DNA from: Azorinus chamasolen
Taxonomy: Eukaryota; Mollusca; Bivalvia; Cardiida; Solecurtidae
Reading direction: 5' to 3'
Length of the DNA stretch: 64,000 bases
NCBI GenBank assembly: GCA_963576725.1
Contig: OY755237.1
Location: 68,011,472-68,075,471, forward strand
The notes beneath the pieces were generated by a model that had not been told where the DNA came from, made no database searches, and saw nothing but the letters and a program-made list of their open reading frames with translations. Made by a program: the position numbers and the translations under genes. Position 1 is the first letter of the stretch. Every line of letters begins with the position of its first letter. Shown piece after piece: positions 20,518 through 32,623 of this stretch.

Positions 20518-23500
20518 ATGGTATTCTTTTCGCTGACATTTGTTAGACAGTAAGTACAGAGTGTTTTCATTATATATAAAGTTATATGTCTAATCGTAAC
20601 GTCGCGGTGGACAGATGTCTGCACTGGAAGAGTTTTTTTTTCTCTCAAGCAACTCTCTTTTTTATGAGAACAGTTTGTGAAGCATTTCAGATCGAATGCA
20701 TTTTCGATTAAATCATCAGAAATTGAATAAATCCAACGTTTGAACCGAACAAATACTGTTTGCGAGAAAAGAAACGGTCACCAATCCTAATTATTGGACC
20801 AGACAGTGCTAGTCAGACTGTCTGCGATCTGAGGAAATGCAATACAATGCACTCTTCTTATTTTTTTTAAAGGGATACCTGATTTTCATGTCGTTGCTTA
20901 CCATCAATTCTGTGTTGTAAAATCCAGTAAGATTTTTTTTTTGTATTCGGCATATTTAATAGAAGCATACAATTAATTGAAAACTTTTCTTAAAAATGTG
21001 TATTGAATTGGGTCATTTAGCCAATAATTTTTTTTTCTTGGCGACACAAGTATTATACATTTACACCACAGATAATAAGATAGTCCATAATTATCTACAG
21101 TAAAACCCCTCTAAACGGGGTGTTAAATTTAGTGTAAATGACAGTCTTGGAGACAAATGGCACCTTTATGCAGGGTGAAAATCTTGCAGAAAGCTTCTCT
21201 TGGATCTTTCTGCATGACTTTCACCCTGTATTAAGCATCCACCTGCCTAAAAGTATCTAAATTCTTCTACTAGAATTCGGGTTTAGAGGGGTTTCACTGT
21301 AGTCTGTAAAGTAAATCTTGTGTATATTGATCAATATGTATGTATCCCTTTACTCCATAAATACACTTTTCTATGCCTTTGCAAACAGTAAACTCTGGTC
21401 AGGTGGCTCCAAAATAGAAGCCATCTGATCAGGGTCTGCTGTGTTTGCTTATTGAATAATATATATCCTAATTCTGCTGTTTACCCTTTTACAAAAATTC
21501 CATGGGTTAAGCCGTTTACTCTATAAATACACTTTTCAACGCCTTTGCACACAGTGTAGACTCAGACGACTCCAGTCCTGTAAGAGTCATCACGGTCTGA
21601 TCAGACTGATTATATAATATACAGTCAAACTTGCTGTAAGCAGCCAGTCTATGGAAGTGGCCACCTTGGCCTGTTATAGTAGGTGTCCACCGAAACCAGG
21701 TGTAGGTTTCCAAGCGTACTTTCGAGTGATGATGATAAAGACATGTATTCCTTATGTGTATACTGATTGATAAAGACTGTTCTGACCCAAAGTGTCCATA
21801 ATATTCAGAATTCAGATAATTCACAAGCCAGATCAAATTAATTGCCTTTGTAATTTTTGTTCTTCATCCCTTTCCCTGTTATATGTTTATTCCAAATTCC
21901 AATACCTACCAAATATTCTTCTAAGATAAAATAGTTATTTATAATGAAATATGGAAGATGGAACATTGCGGACGGAACATTGTAGCCATTTTAGAATGTA
22001 AGGGAAATGGTTAATCTCTTTGTCGCTTATCCGTAAGTGTCGGTCCTCTCTTTTGAGTATAACATATATATGCCGCATGTATCTACTATATAGCCACTTT
22101 TGACACAACTGGTTTCCCGAATAGTCTGTCTGCTTACATGTACCATTGGGGTGGGGGTGGGGGGTATTCCCTGATGAATATAGTGTGACTGAATAACCGA
22201 TGTGCTTTGCAATTGAAAGGGGCTCTAATTTGGTTCATGAATGACTGTTGGTGATATAGTGATATACATTCAAAGGTGACCAAATGTCTGCTGTTGCAGA
22301 TCCATAACCATGAAAATTGTTTTCACGCTTTACATTTTTAGAACACCTGGCAGCTTACGTCAGTGTGTATATGTCATTTGAGATGAAATAGACTGGCCAC
22401 GATAGGCAGGTGTATTAGGTGTAATATATAGTGTTTTTCATTGGGAGGTTCCAGGAGTGACTGCTTAGAGCAGTGTTACCGCAGATACCAGGAGACCGTT
22501 GAAGCAGGTTGGACTGTAGACATGATTCTATAGTTTCCGGGAAACAGTGTCCCTGTGCTATTATAACAATTACCCTAATTAATATTCATAAGGTCATTAT
22601 TTCATACATGAATATTCATAGAGTAAAGGGTTAGTTAGTCATCATTTATTGATCTTCCATGAATATTCATGGAGTACCGTAAATGGTTAGCTACAGCTGT
22701 GGTCAGCTGCCCTATTGATATTTACAGGAAGAATAAAATTGTTTACATTTGTATTAACCTTTCAGGTTCTCCTAATTATAAACGCCTTTTCACTCCTTTG
22801 AGAACAGATAAGACCTAGCTCAGATGGCTCCTATAGGAGCCATCTGATCAGGGTCAGCTCTGTTTGCTTATGAAATTATAGTAGATCTGTCTACAGTTTC
22901 TACCAACAAATCCCATGTACATATTAAACATCTGCTAATAAACATTCATGATGTCATTATTTCTTACATGAATATTGAACAGGGAAAGAGTTAACCCTTT
23001 ATTTCATATAAACATTTTTTCGTGCATTTGCAAACAGAGTAGACCCAGATCAGGCAGCTCCAATAAGAGTTCTGCTTCTTTTCTTTCTAAAATGGCTACA
23101 ATAATTATGGTCAACCTTCAATATATTTCATAATTATACATGTATTTTATCTATGAATATTCAGTAGGTATTGAAATTTGAAATAAACATAGAACAGGGA
23201 AAGGGTTACTTAATGGAGAAAGTACAGTTCTGGATCAGACACTACACTGTTTACAATACAGTTATATGTATGTTCTCATTGCACAGCTAGCTTATGTAAA
23301 GAAAATGTAATTCCTTACATGTGTTATTTTTTGCATTTTTTAGTGGGGAAACCCTTTATAACAGAAAGAACATTATACAAGGTAAGTTTTGGTTATTGTC
23401 CAGTGACATTGCACCTAGATCTAAAATATGTTTCTTTCTACATGATACAATAAAAGGCAAGGTAAAGTAAAACGAGCGATCTCAGATATCTGGTGTAGAC

Positions 23501-26500
23501 TGAACTTTAATTAACCAACATTTCTACCAAACACCTTTGATCTTATTCAGGGTCTGTTATATCATACAGATTTTTAGATTTAACCCTTGCCTTTCCATGC
23601 ATTTGCAAACAGAGTAGACCCAGATCACATGGCTCCTGTAAGAGGCGTCTGAGCAGTGTCTGCCCTGTTTGTCTATAAAAAATTAGATATGATTCTACAG
23701 TTTCTGCCATGGTAAAATATTCCCTCAAGATCATAACACCATTATGAAAAATCAGCTAATTAATATTCATGATGTAAGAATTCATGAGGGAAAGGGTTAA
23801 ATGGAACTGTACAGGAATGATAAAATTCTACAGTTTCTGTATTTGACATTAAAAAAGCTGCTCTGTGTATTTAACCGATTTCCTCATATTGACGCTTGTT
23901 GACGCCTCTGTAAAAGTCACTTCTTGAAACCATTGTGATTAATAGAGCATTACAATGATTTCAAAACTACACTGGTTTCAAAACTACACAATTCCAAAAT
24001 TTTCCTTTTTTCTGGTTAATGGACCTTTTTAGTAGATTTATTCAAAAAGGTTGAGTCTAATAATAGGGATAGCCTAGGAGGGAGTGGGTTATGGCTATAA
24101 TCTCAAATAGTGATCTTAACAACATATACATGTAGTTGCAACAAAGCATATAAATGTATCGAAAGAAATTTCTGCTGCTTATGATAATCAAACCCATGCC
24201 TACCAGGTGAAAAACAATTGCCTAACCCTGAGCTCGAAGAGACGATCCTAAAGAGTGGTCACAACATACATGTAGGGTTTGGAGAAATGACGCTTTTAGT
24301 TTTTGTATGCGTCTTTTTATCTGTTGCTCAGATGAAGCCTTTTTATCTAGTGAAGTTGGTTTTTGGACATACATGTATTTGAATCATAATGGGTGATCTT
24401 GGATGAGCCCCCATCTTGACACTTGGTCACAATAAAGCTTTGCTATAAATATTTCTGCCACTAGTGGGATTCAAAGCCAAGTTTCCCTGGTGAACAGTCT
24501 GTGGCCTAGCGCCTGAACTAAAGAATCATCTCACTTACACAGCTGTTGTCTATTGCCTTTACTCAAAAAGTATTGATATTGAATTAGGAAATGCTGACCC
24601 ATTAAAGTATATTGAATTACATGCAACTGATGTAAATTTGCAGAGCTTTTTAGGCACTGATCAGTTTACATAGATAGTTGACAAAAGTTAACTTTCCCTG
24701 AGGGAGGCCATTTTTTGACACCTTTGCAAACAGAGTAGACACAGAACAGATCAGGTGGCTCCTGTAGAAGCTGTGTGATGATGGTCAGCTCTGGTTGCTT
24801 ATCTTATTCTACACTTTCAGCCATGGCCAAACAATCCTTATGTTCATATAGCATTGTAAAAATTCAGTTAGTCAATGTTCATGTCATTATTTCTTACATG
24901 AATGATCATCGGTTAACTTAACCCATTCCCGCATATTGACGCCTTCTGACGCCTCTGTAAAAGTCACTTTCTGAAACTGTTGTGATAAATAGAGCATTTG
25001 CTCCATAGGAGTAAATGCTTTATTTATCACAATGGTTTCAACACTACACAAATATAAAGAAATCCGTTCCTCTAGTTAATGCTCCTTTTTGGTAGATATA
25101 TTCAAAGAGGTAGGATCTAAAAATAGCCTATGAGATAATGGGTTAAAGGATCAATTCATATTTTGTAATGCCATGTTAATGTAGGAATGTTTAGCCCGGA
25201 AGAAACTAGAATAAAATTCATATGTAAACAGAACAGACAGACCCTGATCAGATGGGTCCTACATCTGATCTGGATCTACCTTGCAAAGGTATGAAAAGGC
25301 ATTTTTATCAAGTAAGGGGTTAAAGAAATTTTGTATTTGGTTATTTCCTACAGGTCACACAGATGTACCCCTATCAGGTCTTGGAGAGAAGCAGGCACAG
25401 CTTGTGGCCAATCGTTTACAGCGGGACAGATTTACACACATCTTCAGCAGTGACCTGGCGAGGGCTCATGATACAGCCAGAATCATAGCCGATGCCAACA
25501 AAGTGTGTCGCTGTGATATCATTGTGGAAAAGAGGCTCAGAGAAAGGGTAAATCTTACTACTGTTTTTCAGTATTAACCCTTTTCTTCATGAATATTCAT
25601 GTAAGAAATAATGACTTCATGAATTTTAATTATATCAGTTGTTATTATAGCATATGGACACGAGAATTTTGGCGATGGCAGAAACTGTACAATCATATCT
25701 GTATCATAAGCAAACAGAGCAGACCCTGTTCAGATGGCTCCCATAGGAAATGTCTGATCTGAGTCTACTCTGTTTGCTAAAGTGTAGAAAGATATGTAGA
25801 AATATGGAGGAAAGGGTTAACCTTTTACTCATTAACCCTTTCCTCCATGAATATTTATGTAAGAAATAACATATGAATATTGATTAGATTAATTTATTAT
25901 TACAGCACATGAACACAGGAATATTTAGCCATGGGAGGAACTAGAATCATATCTTTCTTATAAAATAAAGCTAATGGAGCAGACTCTGATCTGACTGCTC
26001 CTATAAGAGCCGTCTGATCTTGGTCTACTCTGTTTGCAGTGGTAGAAAGGCGTATTTATGGAGTAAAGGGTTAAATATTCATGTAAATTAAAATTTAATT
26101 TTGTAATGGTACATGAACATATGAATATTTGGCTATAGCAGAAATCGTAGAATCATGTCTTATGTTATTTTATTAACAACAGAGCATACCCTGATCAGAT
26201 GGCTCCCACATTAGTCATCTTATCTTGGTCTACTCTGTTTGAAAAAATATAGAAAGGTGTATTATGAAGTAAATGTTGATTGCTTTTGCAAACAGTTTGG
26301 ATCAAGATAAGTTGCCAAGTAATTTTAACCTGTAGCACAGAGGCACGTTTTAAGATCTACATGTGGGGGCATTTATTTTTTACCCATCTGGCTGATTCTG
26401 TATGTCAGAAACTTTGACCTTGACCACAACCTTTGAACTTTAATACGTAGAATAAAAGTATTCTTACATGAATATTTATGTGGTAAAGAGTTTGAACATG

Positions 26501-29500
26501 GTGTCCTTATGAGGAAATCACTTATACTTCACATGTGTATTGTGATTTCCTTTATGTGTGTTCTAGGATCATTTGTTTATGCATTCAGTAGAACCTGTCT
26601 TAAGCAGCTATCAGGAAGAAGTCTAACGATGGGTCTTCAAGCCAGGTGGTAGCTTAATGCAGGTCAAAAATAATGTGGAAAACTATGTTCAATAAATGAA
26701 TGGCTGCTTAGGACAGGTTCTATTGTACTCAGAACTGTAGATAAATATGCATATATGTACATAATATTCATATACTAAAATTGTTCATTCTCAACAAAAC
26801 GTTCAACCTCAAAGAGCAAATCTAAAGAATTGTCACAACATAGAGGTTTTGGTGGAGAAATAAAGGAGTTATTCTTGAATATGTTTTAATGTATGCATCT
26901 TATTTGGACCTTTGGTATCGTAAATTAAGTGTGTAATGTGTACATGCTTTAGTATGTACAGATGAAATTTTGATGTGCTGCATTTATTTGTTTGTTTTTC
27001 AGTTCATTTTTATTTCCTATTTCAAACAATCAAAAACTAAATGTTTGTTTTCACGATTACAGAAGTTTGGTTCAGCAGAAGGAAAGTCTTCGAAAGAGTT
27101 ACTTCTATCAGCTAAGAAGGCAAAGAGAAAATTAATGGACTATACCCCACCTGGGGCAGAGACCACTTCACAGGTAATGTCTCAATAGCTAGTAAACATT
27201 TACAGTGCTCCCTCTCTACAACGACACCCTTTGGGATATGAATATTGTATGTGTTGTTCAGAGGGAGTTGTTATAGGGAGGGAAATTCAAACATTATTAG
27301 CTTGTTTGCAGATCCCCAGATATGGTGTATTTCGAGAACTTAAACCGTTATGCCTCTATCAAATCCTATGTTGTGACCACTCTTTAGAATGGTCACAAAG
27401 TGACGATTCTAAAGAGTGGTCACAACATTGGGTTTGATGGAGGCATAAAGAAAATACGATGGAAAAAGGTTGTTTCTGGAGCCTTGTTGTTTCGGAAACA
27501 GTGACATGCGTTGTTGTAAGGAGGGAATCGTTATTGAGAGATCCATTGTAGGGAGGGAGCACTGTAGTCAGGTACCAGTGCTCTACATAGAGGAGTATTG
27601 GGGAAATTCCTTTCCTCCATAAGTTTATTATTGTATGAATATTAACCTTGTCTCAGTTCATTGTTCATGTTAGAAATGACATCATGAACAGTTAACCCTT
27701 TCTTTGTTCTATATATAGTTCAAATTTCAATACCTATTTAATATTCATGGACAAATTAGTTATAATGAAATATGGAAGGTGCAACATTGTAGCCATTTTA
27801 GAAAGTAAAGGATTAGATCTTTCAAATTCCACAAGCAAACAGAGCAGACCCTGATCTGAGCTGTCTGATCGGGGTCTACTCTGTTTGCAAATGCGTGAAA
27901 ACACGTTTGTATGAGGGAAAGGCATGGAAGTTGCTCGGGACGCGTTATATTGTTTTTGATCTGTCTGTCAGCATTTCAATTCATAATACATTGTTGTTCA
28001 TCTAGCACTTATATTTCTTGACCAATTTTTCTCAAATTTGTTTTAAGAATTGTCATGAATAAAAGCTTTGACGAGTTCGACTTTCAGAGGAATCTGTCAT
28101 AGGGAACCACTTTTTTACTTTGACAATGTGACAGTGTGGGGTATTTGAGCTAGCTCACTAATGTTCGTTAATTATAAGGTGAATTTTTATGATGTAAACG
28201 ATTCTAGGAATTTGTTTGCGAAGAAAAAAACTGTAGAATCAGTTATATCATATCTAAAGCAAACAGAGCACACCCTGTTCAAATGGCTTCAATAGAAGCC
28301 GTCTGCTCTGGGTCTGCTCTGTTTGCAAATGCATGAAAAAACATGTATTATAATTAGGGAAAGGGTTAATGGACTGAAGATTTATAGTTTCACATTAATT
28401 AGGAATATTTTGACTGCGACAGAAACTTCCAAATCAGATCTATATTATTTCATATTAACCATTTCCTCCATAAGTACGCCTTTCTATACCTCTGTAAAAG
28501 TCACTTTATGAAACCATTGTGATAAATAGAGCATTTTCTCCTATAGGAGCAAATGCTCTATTTATCACAATGGTTTCAAACTACAAAATTCTAAAAAAAT
28601 TCCTTTTCTCTAGTTAATTCTTCTTTTCGGTAGATTTATTCAAAGTGGATGGATCTAAAAATAGCCTGGGTTAAGCATTCGGACTAGACTCAGATCAGAC
28701 AGCTCCTACAGGTGCCAAAAGTTGTCTATATGCAGGGGTGCAGATAAGATGCGTAAATTTAAACATTTTCAAGAATAACTCCCTTATTTCAACTCTATGT
28801 TAAAAAGAAACAAGCCTCATTACCTCTGTATATGAGGGACGTGGTTAAGTTAATCTGTTATACTCAGTCTTTTCTTTACTCTGACAGTAGAGTTACCTCT
28901 CTGAGGCGATTTTAATGGAACTAACAAGATTAGATATATTTTAGCTTAGAAATCAGTTTAGATATATCATAGTTTATGAAATATTGTACAGCTGATTCTG
29001 TGTTCCTAGCATGGCCAAATTAACCTGTATTCATATTCCATTATGTAAATTAATCTTATTAAAGTGATAGTTTCTACTCACAAGGTGTTTTAAAAATGCC
29101 TGAAATTACATAAATCAGTTGTTTACATGTATATGCTGAAAAGAAGTATATCGCAAGAAAACCAATTGAATACATGCCAAAGACAAAACTGTCATTTGTT
29201 TGATATCGAAGACCTGATGTTATTCGGCAGTGTATTAGTATTTATTCAGGTTGTGATTTAGTTTTGTTAACTGTTCGACATAGGCCGATAATATTTTATT
29301 GTAGAACAAATATAAGTATCATTGAAAAAGGTTTATTTTGTATCACAGGGGCATTCTTCGATGCCTCAGGAATAGTCATTTTTTGGTTCTATAGAGCAAA
29401 CGCTCTGTTTATCTTTATGGTATTCAAAGTTTCCTTTTTTGTAGTAAAAGGTCCCTTTCAGTAGATTTATTCAAAATGGTTGGATCTATAAATAGCCTAT

Positions 29501-30528
29501 GGGTTAATGATAATGATGTTCAAGTATTGATTCTATTTTTTCAGGTTCAGGAACGTGTGGAGTCATTCTTCAGTGACCTCTGTAAGATATGCATGGAGTA
29601 CTCGGAGGCAGAAGAGATACTTTACACACCAGGCAAGATTAAGCGCCGGCATGGGGGCAGCCTTGGACGCAATAGTGGCTCCAACAAAAGACTAGAGATC
29701 TGTAGAAGGAGTCAGTCCTTTTGTGGCTCTGGAAACATTCAGAATATTATAAATGAGATGAATGTTGCAACAGATTTTGATGACGACGACATAGGTGAAA
29801 ATGTGAATTTTTGTCAGCACAACGCATATGTTTCTATGCAAGATAGAGACGATACTGGGAAAGTCATTGAAGAGTATCAGTATCGAGAGTGCTTTCCCAG
29901 CAGTTCTGATGACTCAAACCTTAGCAGTGATCTCAAATCGTGCTCCAGCTCAGATTTCTCTAGTCATTCTGGGTTAGGAGAACCAAACTTACATCAAAGT
30001 CTACAGGACTCTGATAGTACACTATCAGATAGTGAAAATCATCATACATCATTCATTGATCAAGGTTTCTGTGAAATCCAGTCTGATTCAGACATGCCAA
30101 GACCTTTGGTGCAGTTGTCTAGCACTGGACAAACCCATGATGAGAAAACCGACTCCCCGCCCGGATGTCCGAATGTGTCCCTTTCACCAATTACTCATGG
30201 CAGACTGCCTAGTATCTCTAGCATCAGCTCTGGTCGAAATAGCAGTTTTGATGACATAGATCGATTGCCAACAGCAGTGGCAGATGTCCTTGTCGTTAGT
30301 CACGGAGGTTATATAAAGGAAACTATGCGATATTTTGTAGAGAAACTGGAATGCAAGATACCAGGTATGAAGGGCCACGCTTTGAAAGTTTGTCCCAACT
30401 GCAGCATATCTAAGTTCACTATCACACTTGATGACGAGACCGGCAAACCATCGCTGACCTGTGTTACTCTCCATGACAAAGACCATCTTGCTGATCTGGA
30501 TCTCCCAGATGCAAAAGGCTTGTTCTGA
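20518..30528 (+). CDS. TIGAR: TIGAR-like histidine phosphatase (fructose-2,6-bisphosphatase family), five coding exons
   Basis: Exons: 20518-20549, 23344-23381, 25354-25547, 27063-27173, 29545-30528; all introns are GT-AG. Phases join without a break: exon 1 ends in the first two bases of a His codon, exon 2 ends in the first base of a Gly codon, the others are phase 0. The total is 1359 nt, 452 residues. Start ATG has A at -3 and G at +4. Residues 9-14 read VRHGET, the catalytic histidine (His11) motif of the family; Glu87 lies in LRER and Glu100 aligns with TIGAR Glu102; the second catalytic His is His378 in VVSHGG. The family (cytosolic bisphosphatases, human TIGAR) hydrolyses fructose-2,6-bisphosphate and 2,3-BPG and lowers glycolytic flux. 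Human TIGAR is 270 residues; here exon 5 carries a Ser/Asp-rich, probably disordered insert of roughly 180 residues (about 145-370) between the catalytic halves. The fold call is secure; orthology to TIGAR rather than another family member is likely. Confidence 0.9.
20556..21097. other. First part of TIGAR intron 1
   Basis: Nothing assigned; AT-rich with T runs. Rest of the intron is filled by MITEs. Confidence 0.4.
21098..21299. mobile_element. TA MITE, family P4
   Basis: CAGTAAAACCCCTCTAAACG / TTTAGAGGGGTTTCACTG, TA flanks; hairpin of GCAGGGTGAAAATCTTGC arms. Confidence 0.85.
21345..21608 (-). mobile_element. Two partial B elements
   Basis: Two successive B right arms with cores (21345-21508 and 21509-21608), both truncated. 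Confidence 0.55.
21624..22516. mobile_element. Probable TA element P7 carrying a short A element
   Basis: Left CAGTCAAACTTGCTGTAAGC and right GTTGAAGCAGGTTGGACTG look like matching pogo-type ends about 890 bp apart. An A copy lies inside. Pairing of the two ends is inferred. Confidence 0.4.
21862..22014 (+). mobile_element. Core-less A element
   Basis: A left arm to CATTTTAGAA joined directly to GGGAAATGGTTAA; the whole core is deleted. Confidence 0.75.
22517..22690 (-). repeat. B element fragments
   Basis: B left-arm pieces ending TAAAGGGTTAG and GTAAATGGTTAG. Confidence 0.5.
22754..22994 (-). mobile_element. TTAA MITE, family A2
   Basis: TTAACCTTTCAGGTTCTCC...GAACAGGGAAAGAGTTAA; core TGGCTCCTATAGGAGCCA. 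Shares its last TTAA with the next element. Confidence 0.85.
22991..23208 (-). mobile_element. TTAA MITE, family A, half core
   Basis: TTAACCCTTTATTTCATATA, left part of the core, then A interior and AGGGAAAGGGTTA. Lies 136 bp before TIGAR exon 2. Confidence 0.8.
23580..23800 (-). mobile_element. TTAA MITE, family B
   Basis: TTAACCCTTGCCTTTCCATG...GAGGGAAAGGGTTAA; worn core. Confidence 0.78.
23871..24092 (+). mobile_element. TTAA MITE, family D, core deletion
   Basis: TTAACCGATTTCCTCATATT...GGAGGGAGTGGGTTA; the palindrome centre is lost. Confidence 0.75.
24230..24332 (+). mobile_element. Right half of a G element
   Basis: GAAGAGACGATCCTAAAGAG, GTGGTCACAACATA and the right arm GTCTTTTTATCTGTTGCTC. 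Confidence 0.6.
24455..24535 (-). repeat. tRNA-like remnant, probable SINE head
   Basis: On the minus strand a box B-like GGCTTTGAATCCCA and an upstream TTAGTTCAGGCGCTAGG give a tRNA-like pattern. Degenerate. Confidence 0.35.
24705..24918 (-). mobile_element. Family B copy, left end worn
   Basis: GACACCTTTGCAAACAGAGTAG, weak core, CATTATTTCTTACATGAATG tail, GGTTAA. Confidence 0.65.
24918..25146 (+). mobile_element. TTAA MITE, family D
   Basis: TTAACCCATTCCCGCATATT...GAGATAATGGGTTAA; centre GCTCCATAGGAG. Confidence 0.88.
25168..25323 (+). mobile_element. B element, left end lost
   Basis: Core GATCAGATGGGTCCTACATC and right end AGTAAGGGGTTAA; 30 bp before TIGAR exon 3. Confidence 0.65.
25574..25820 (+). 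mobile_element. TTAA MITE, family B
   Basis: TTAACCCTTTTCTTCATGAA...GAGGAAAGGGTTAA; begins 26 bp after TIGAR exon 3. Confidence 0.87.
25832..26074 (+). mobile_element. TTAA MITE, family B, representative copy
   Basis: TTAACCCTTTCCTCCATGAA...GGAGTAAAGGGTTAA with core GACTGCTCCTATAAGAGCCG. Confidence 0.88.
26075..26279 (+). mobile_element. B element, worn
   Basis: ATATTCATGTAAATTAAAAT interior, core GATCAGATGGCTCCCAC, tail GAAGTAAATGTTGA. An I-core scrap follows to 26330. Confidence 0.6.
26586..26725. mobile_element. TA MITE, family P3, core deletion
   Basis: CAGTAGAACCTGTCTTAAGC / GCTTAGGACAGGTTCTATTG; the right half of the hairpin is missing. Confidence 0.8.
26730..26914 (+). mobile_element. 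MITE, family G
   Basis: CAGAACTGTAGATAAATATGC start, core TCAAAGAG..., right arm CATCTTATTTGGACCTTTG. Confidence 0.7.
27203..27564. mobile_element. TA MITE, family P6
   Basis: 362 bp, near-identical to the 15361 copy; TA on both sides; starts 30 bp after TIGAR exon 4. Confidence 0.92.
27692..27922 (+). mobile_element. TTAA MITE, family A, right terminus lost
   Basis: TTAACCCTTTCTTTGTTC to GAGGGAAAGG; part of the core deleted. Confidence 0.8.
28150..28369 (+). mobile_element. B/A2 element, left end worn
   Basis: Core AATGGCTTCAATAGAAGCCG and right end TTAGGGAAAGGGTTAA. Confidence 0.6.
28455..28674 (+). mobile_element. TTAA MITE, family D
   Basis: TTAACCATTTCCTCCATAAG...AAATAGCCTGGGTTAA; core centre CTCCTATAGGAG. 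A G left-arm scrap lies at 28738-28810. Confidence 0.88.
29340..29507 (+). mobile_element. D element, left end lost
   Basis: Decayed core (TAGAGCAAACGCTCTGTTTATC) and the end AAATAGCCTATGGGTTAA, 37 bp before TIGAR exon 5. Confidence 0.65.
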
Positions 30529-30593
30529 GGCATTTTCAGGACTTGAAAGAAAGTGCTATATTTCTGTGTTCTTGCATTTCTCATAGTGTAGAG

Positions 30594-31013
30594 TTAACCC
30601 TTAACTCCATATATACATATTTTAATGTCTTTCAGAGGTCCAGATAAGATGCTTAAATTAACATTTTCAGAAAGAAATCCTTTTTTTCTCCAACAAACCG
30701 TATACTGTGACAACTCTTTAGAATCATTTCAAAGAGAAGATTCTAACAAGTGGTAATAGTATAGGGTTTGGTGGAGAAATTATGATTTTAGTATTCAGGT
30801 ATGCATCTTTATCTGTAGCTCTGGTCTTTGCAAATGGAGTAGACCCAGATCAGATGGCTCATGTAAGAGCCACCTGATAGGGGTCTGCTCTTTTTGTTAT
30901 AAATGGATTTTGTAGTAAATGTTTTGTGTCCATATTCCATTATAAATATTAAGCTAATTAATATTCATATGTACATTATTTCTTTCATTAATATTCATGG
31001 AGTAAAGGGTTAA
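30594..31013 (-). mobile_element. TTAA MITE, family B, with nested G
   Basis: TTAACCCTTAACTCCATATA at 30594; B resumes at 30824 through the core to GGAGTAAAGGGTTAA. Starts 66 bp after the TIGAR stop, so probably in the 3' UTR. Confidence 0.85.
30633..30823 (+). mobile_element. MITE, family G, nested, with visible target duplication
   Basis: CAGAGGTCCAGATAAGATGC / GCATCTTTATCTGTAGCTCTG. GTCTTT occurs on both sides (30627-30632, 30824-30829), giving a 6-bp duplication. Confidence 0.85.
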
Positions 31014-31271
31014 AGGACAAAGGGCTGTGAAATTTATGCAATTTGTTCATGTATGTCCTACTGCTAATGCCTAAATACTGCTTTACATCTTGGCTTTATT
31101 TTGGTTTGAAATTTGCATATATAATATCTAGTTGAAGGTGGCACAAACATGCAATACGCAAAGTGATTATTGGAGTATGTACAAACCGCAATATTTTTGT
31201 TACCTGGAAAATTAGGTGCTGGATTGAATGAATTGTATCATTTTGATATGGGTATGATTTATAATGCATTA

Positions 31272-31471
31272 TAGTAAAACCTTTCCAAACCGGACCTTCA
31301 GTTGAGTATAAATATGGGTCTTGGAGACAGGTGGCAGCTTAATGCAGGGTGAAAGTCATGCAGAAAGCTCCTAGGAGCTTTTTGCATGACCTTTTCCCTG
31401 CATTAAATAGCCAACTGCCTAAAAGTATCTTAATTCTTCTACTAGAATTTTGGTTCAGAGGGAATTTACTG
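31272..31471. mobile_element. TA MITE, family P4
   Basis: AGTAAAACCTTTCCAAACCG end; hairpin centre AAGCTCCTAGGAGCTT; right end GAATTTACTG, TA. Confidence 0.82.
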
Positions 31472-31544
31472 TATAGCCATGCATGCCAAGTTATTGTCTG
31501 CTGCAATTCTGAAAGTAAATTAAAATTTGTCATCATTTCTCCTC

Positions 31545-31800
31545 TTCACCCTTTCCCTGTTGAATATTCATGTATTAACAAATAATGACATCATGAATTT
31601 TTATTAGCTGAAATTTTATAATGGCATAATTATGTGCACTACATTGTTTTGGTTTTGGTAGAGACTGTTGTCAGATCTATTGTAATTTCATAAGTAAGCA
31701 GAGCAGAAAATGATCAGACGGCTCCTACAGGAGCCATCTGATCTGGGTCTACTCTGTTTGAAAAGACGTGAGAATGCGTTAATATGAAGGAAAGGGTTAA
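31545..31800 (+). mobile_element. TTAA MITE, family A2
   Basis: CACCCTTTCCCTGTTGAATA to GAAGGAAAGGGTTAA; core CGGCTCCTACAGGAGCC. An I core scrap follows at 31806-31895. Confidence 0.82.
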
Positions 31801-32215
31801 GTATGCAGCCAGAGTGTCAACCTGTTTGGGCCTTGATGAGAAGCTGAGTTATTTAGCAACTCATCTTGATCCAGAATGTTTGCATAGGTAATCACAGATT
31901 TGCCCCAGTTGTGCAAAAAGGTATACCACTTGTGCCATTAGAATAAGGTTTGTCTGATTACATGCAATCAAGGTGGACATATCCCAGAACTTGGTATGGA
32001 CACATGAGATGATACACAATGCTTGATTTGCTTCTGTATTTGATGACACCTCATTTTCTGATATAGTGCAGAGCACATTGTGTATTAGACAACTTGCCTA
32101 GGTCTGCAGTGGTCATTGTATACTGCGTGAAAAGGAATTAGGAAACTTTTCTCATTGTATAATTTCTTAGCATTATCAAAGGCTTTGTAAACAAATAAAT
32201 GGTCTATGTGTTGAT

Positions 32216-32392
32216 TTAACCCTTACCTTTAAATAAATGCCTTTTCATGCCTTTGCAAACAGAGTAGACCCAGATCAGACAGCTCCTGAAGGATCAGGGT
32301 CAGCCCTGTTTGCTTGTGAAATCATAATAGATCGTACTTAACAGTTTCTACCAACACCAAAACATCGTACATGAGTATTCAGCAGGGAAAGG
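32216..32392 (-). mobile_element. Shortened A2 element
   Basis: TTAACCCTTACCTTTAAATA, half core, CAGCAGGGAAAGG. Confidence 0.7.
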
Positions 32393-32394
32393 CC

Positions 32395-32623
32395 TTCTCC
32401 CTTTCATGTAAGAAATAAATGACATCATGAATATTAATTAGATGATTTTTTTATACTGGCATATGAATACAGGCGTATGAATACAGGAATATTTGACTGC
32501 GGCAGAAACAGTAGGATTTTATAAGCAGACAGTGATCAGACGGCTCCTGCAGGATCTGTCTGATTTGGGTCTACTGTGTTTACAAAAGCATCAGATGGCG
32601 CCTTTATTAGATAAAAGAGTTAA
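32395..32623 (+). mobile_element. TTAA MITE, family B
   Basis: CCCTTTCATGTAAGAAATAA interior, core CGGCTCCTGCAGGATCTG, end ATAAAAGAGTTAA. Confidence 0.72.
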
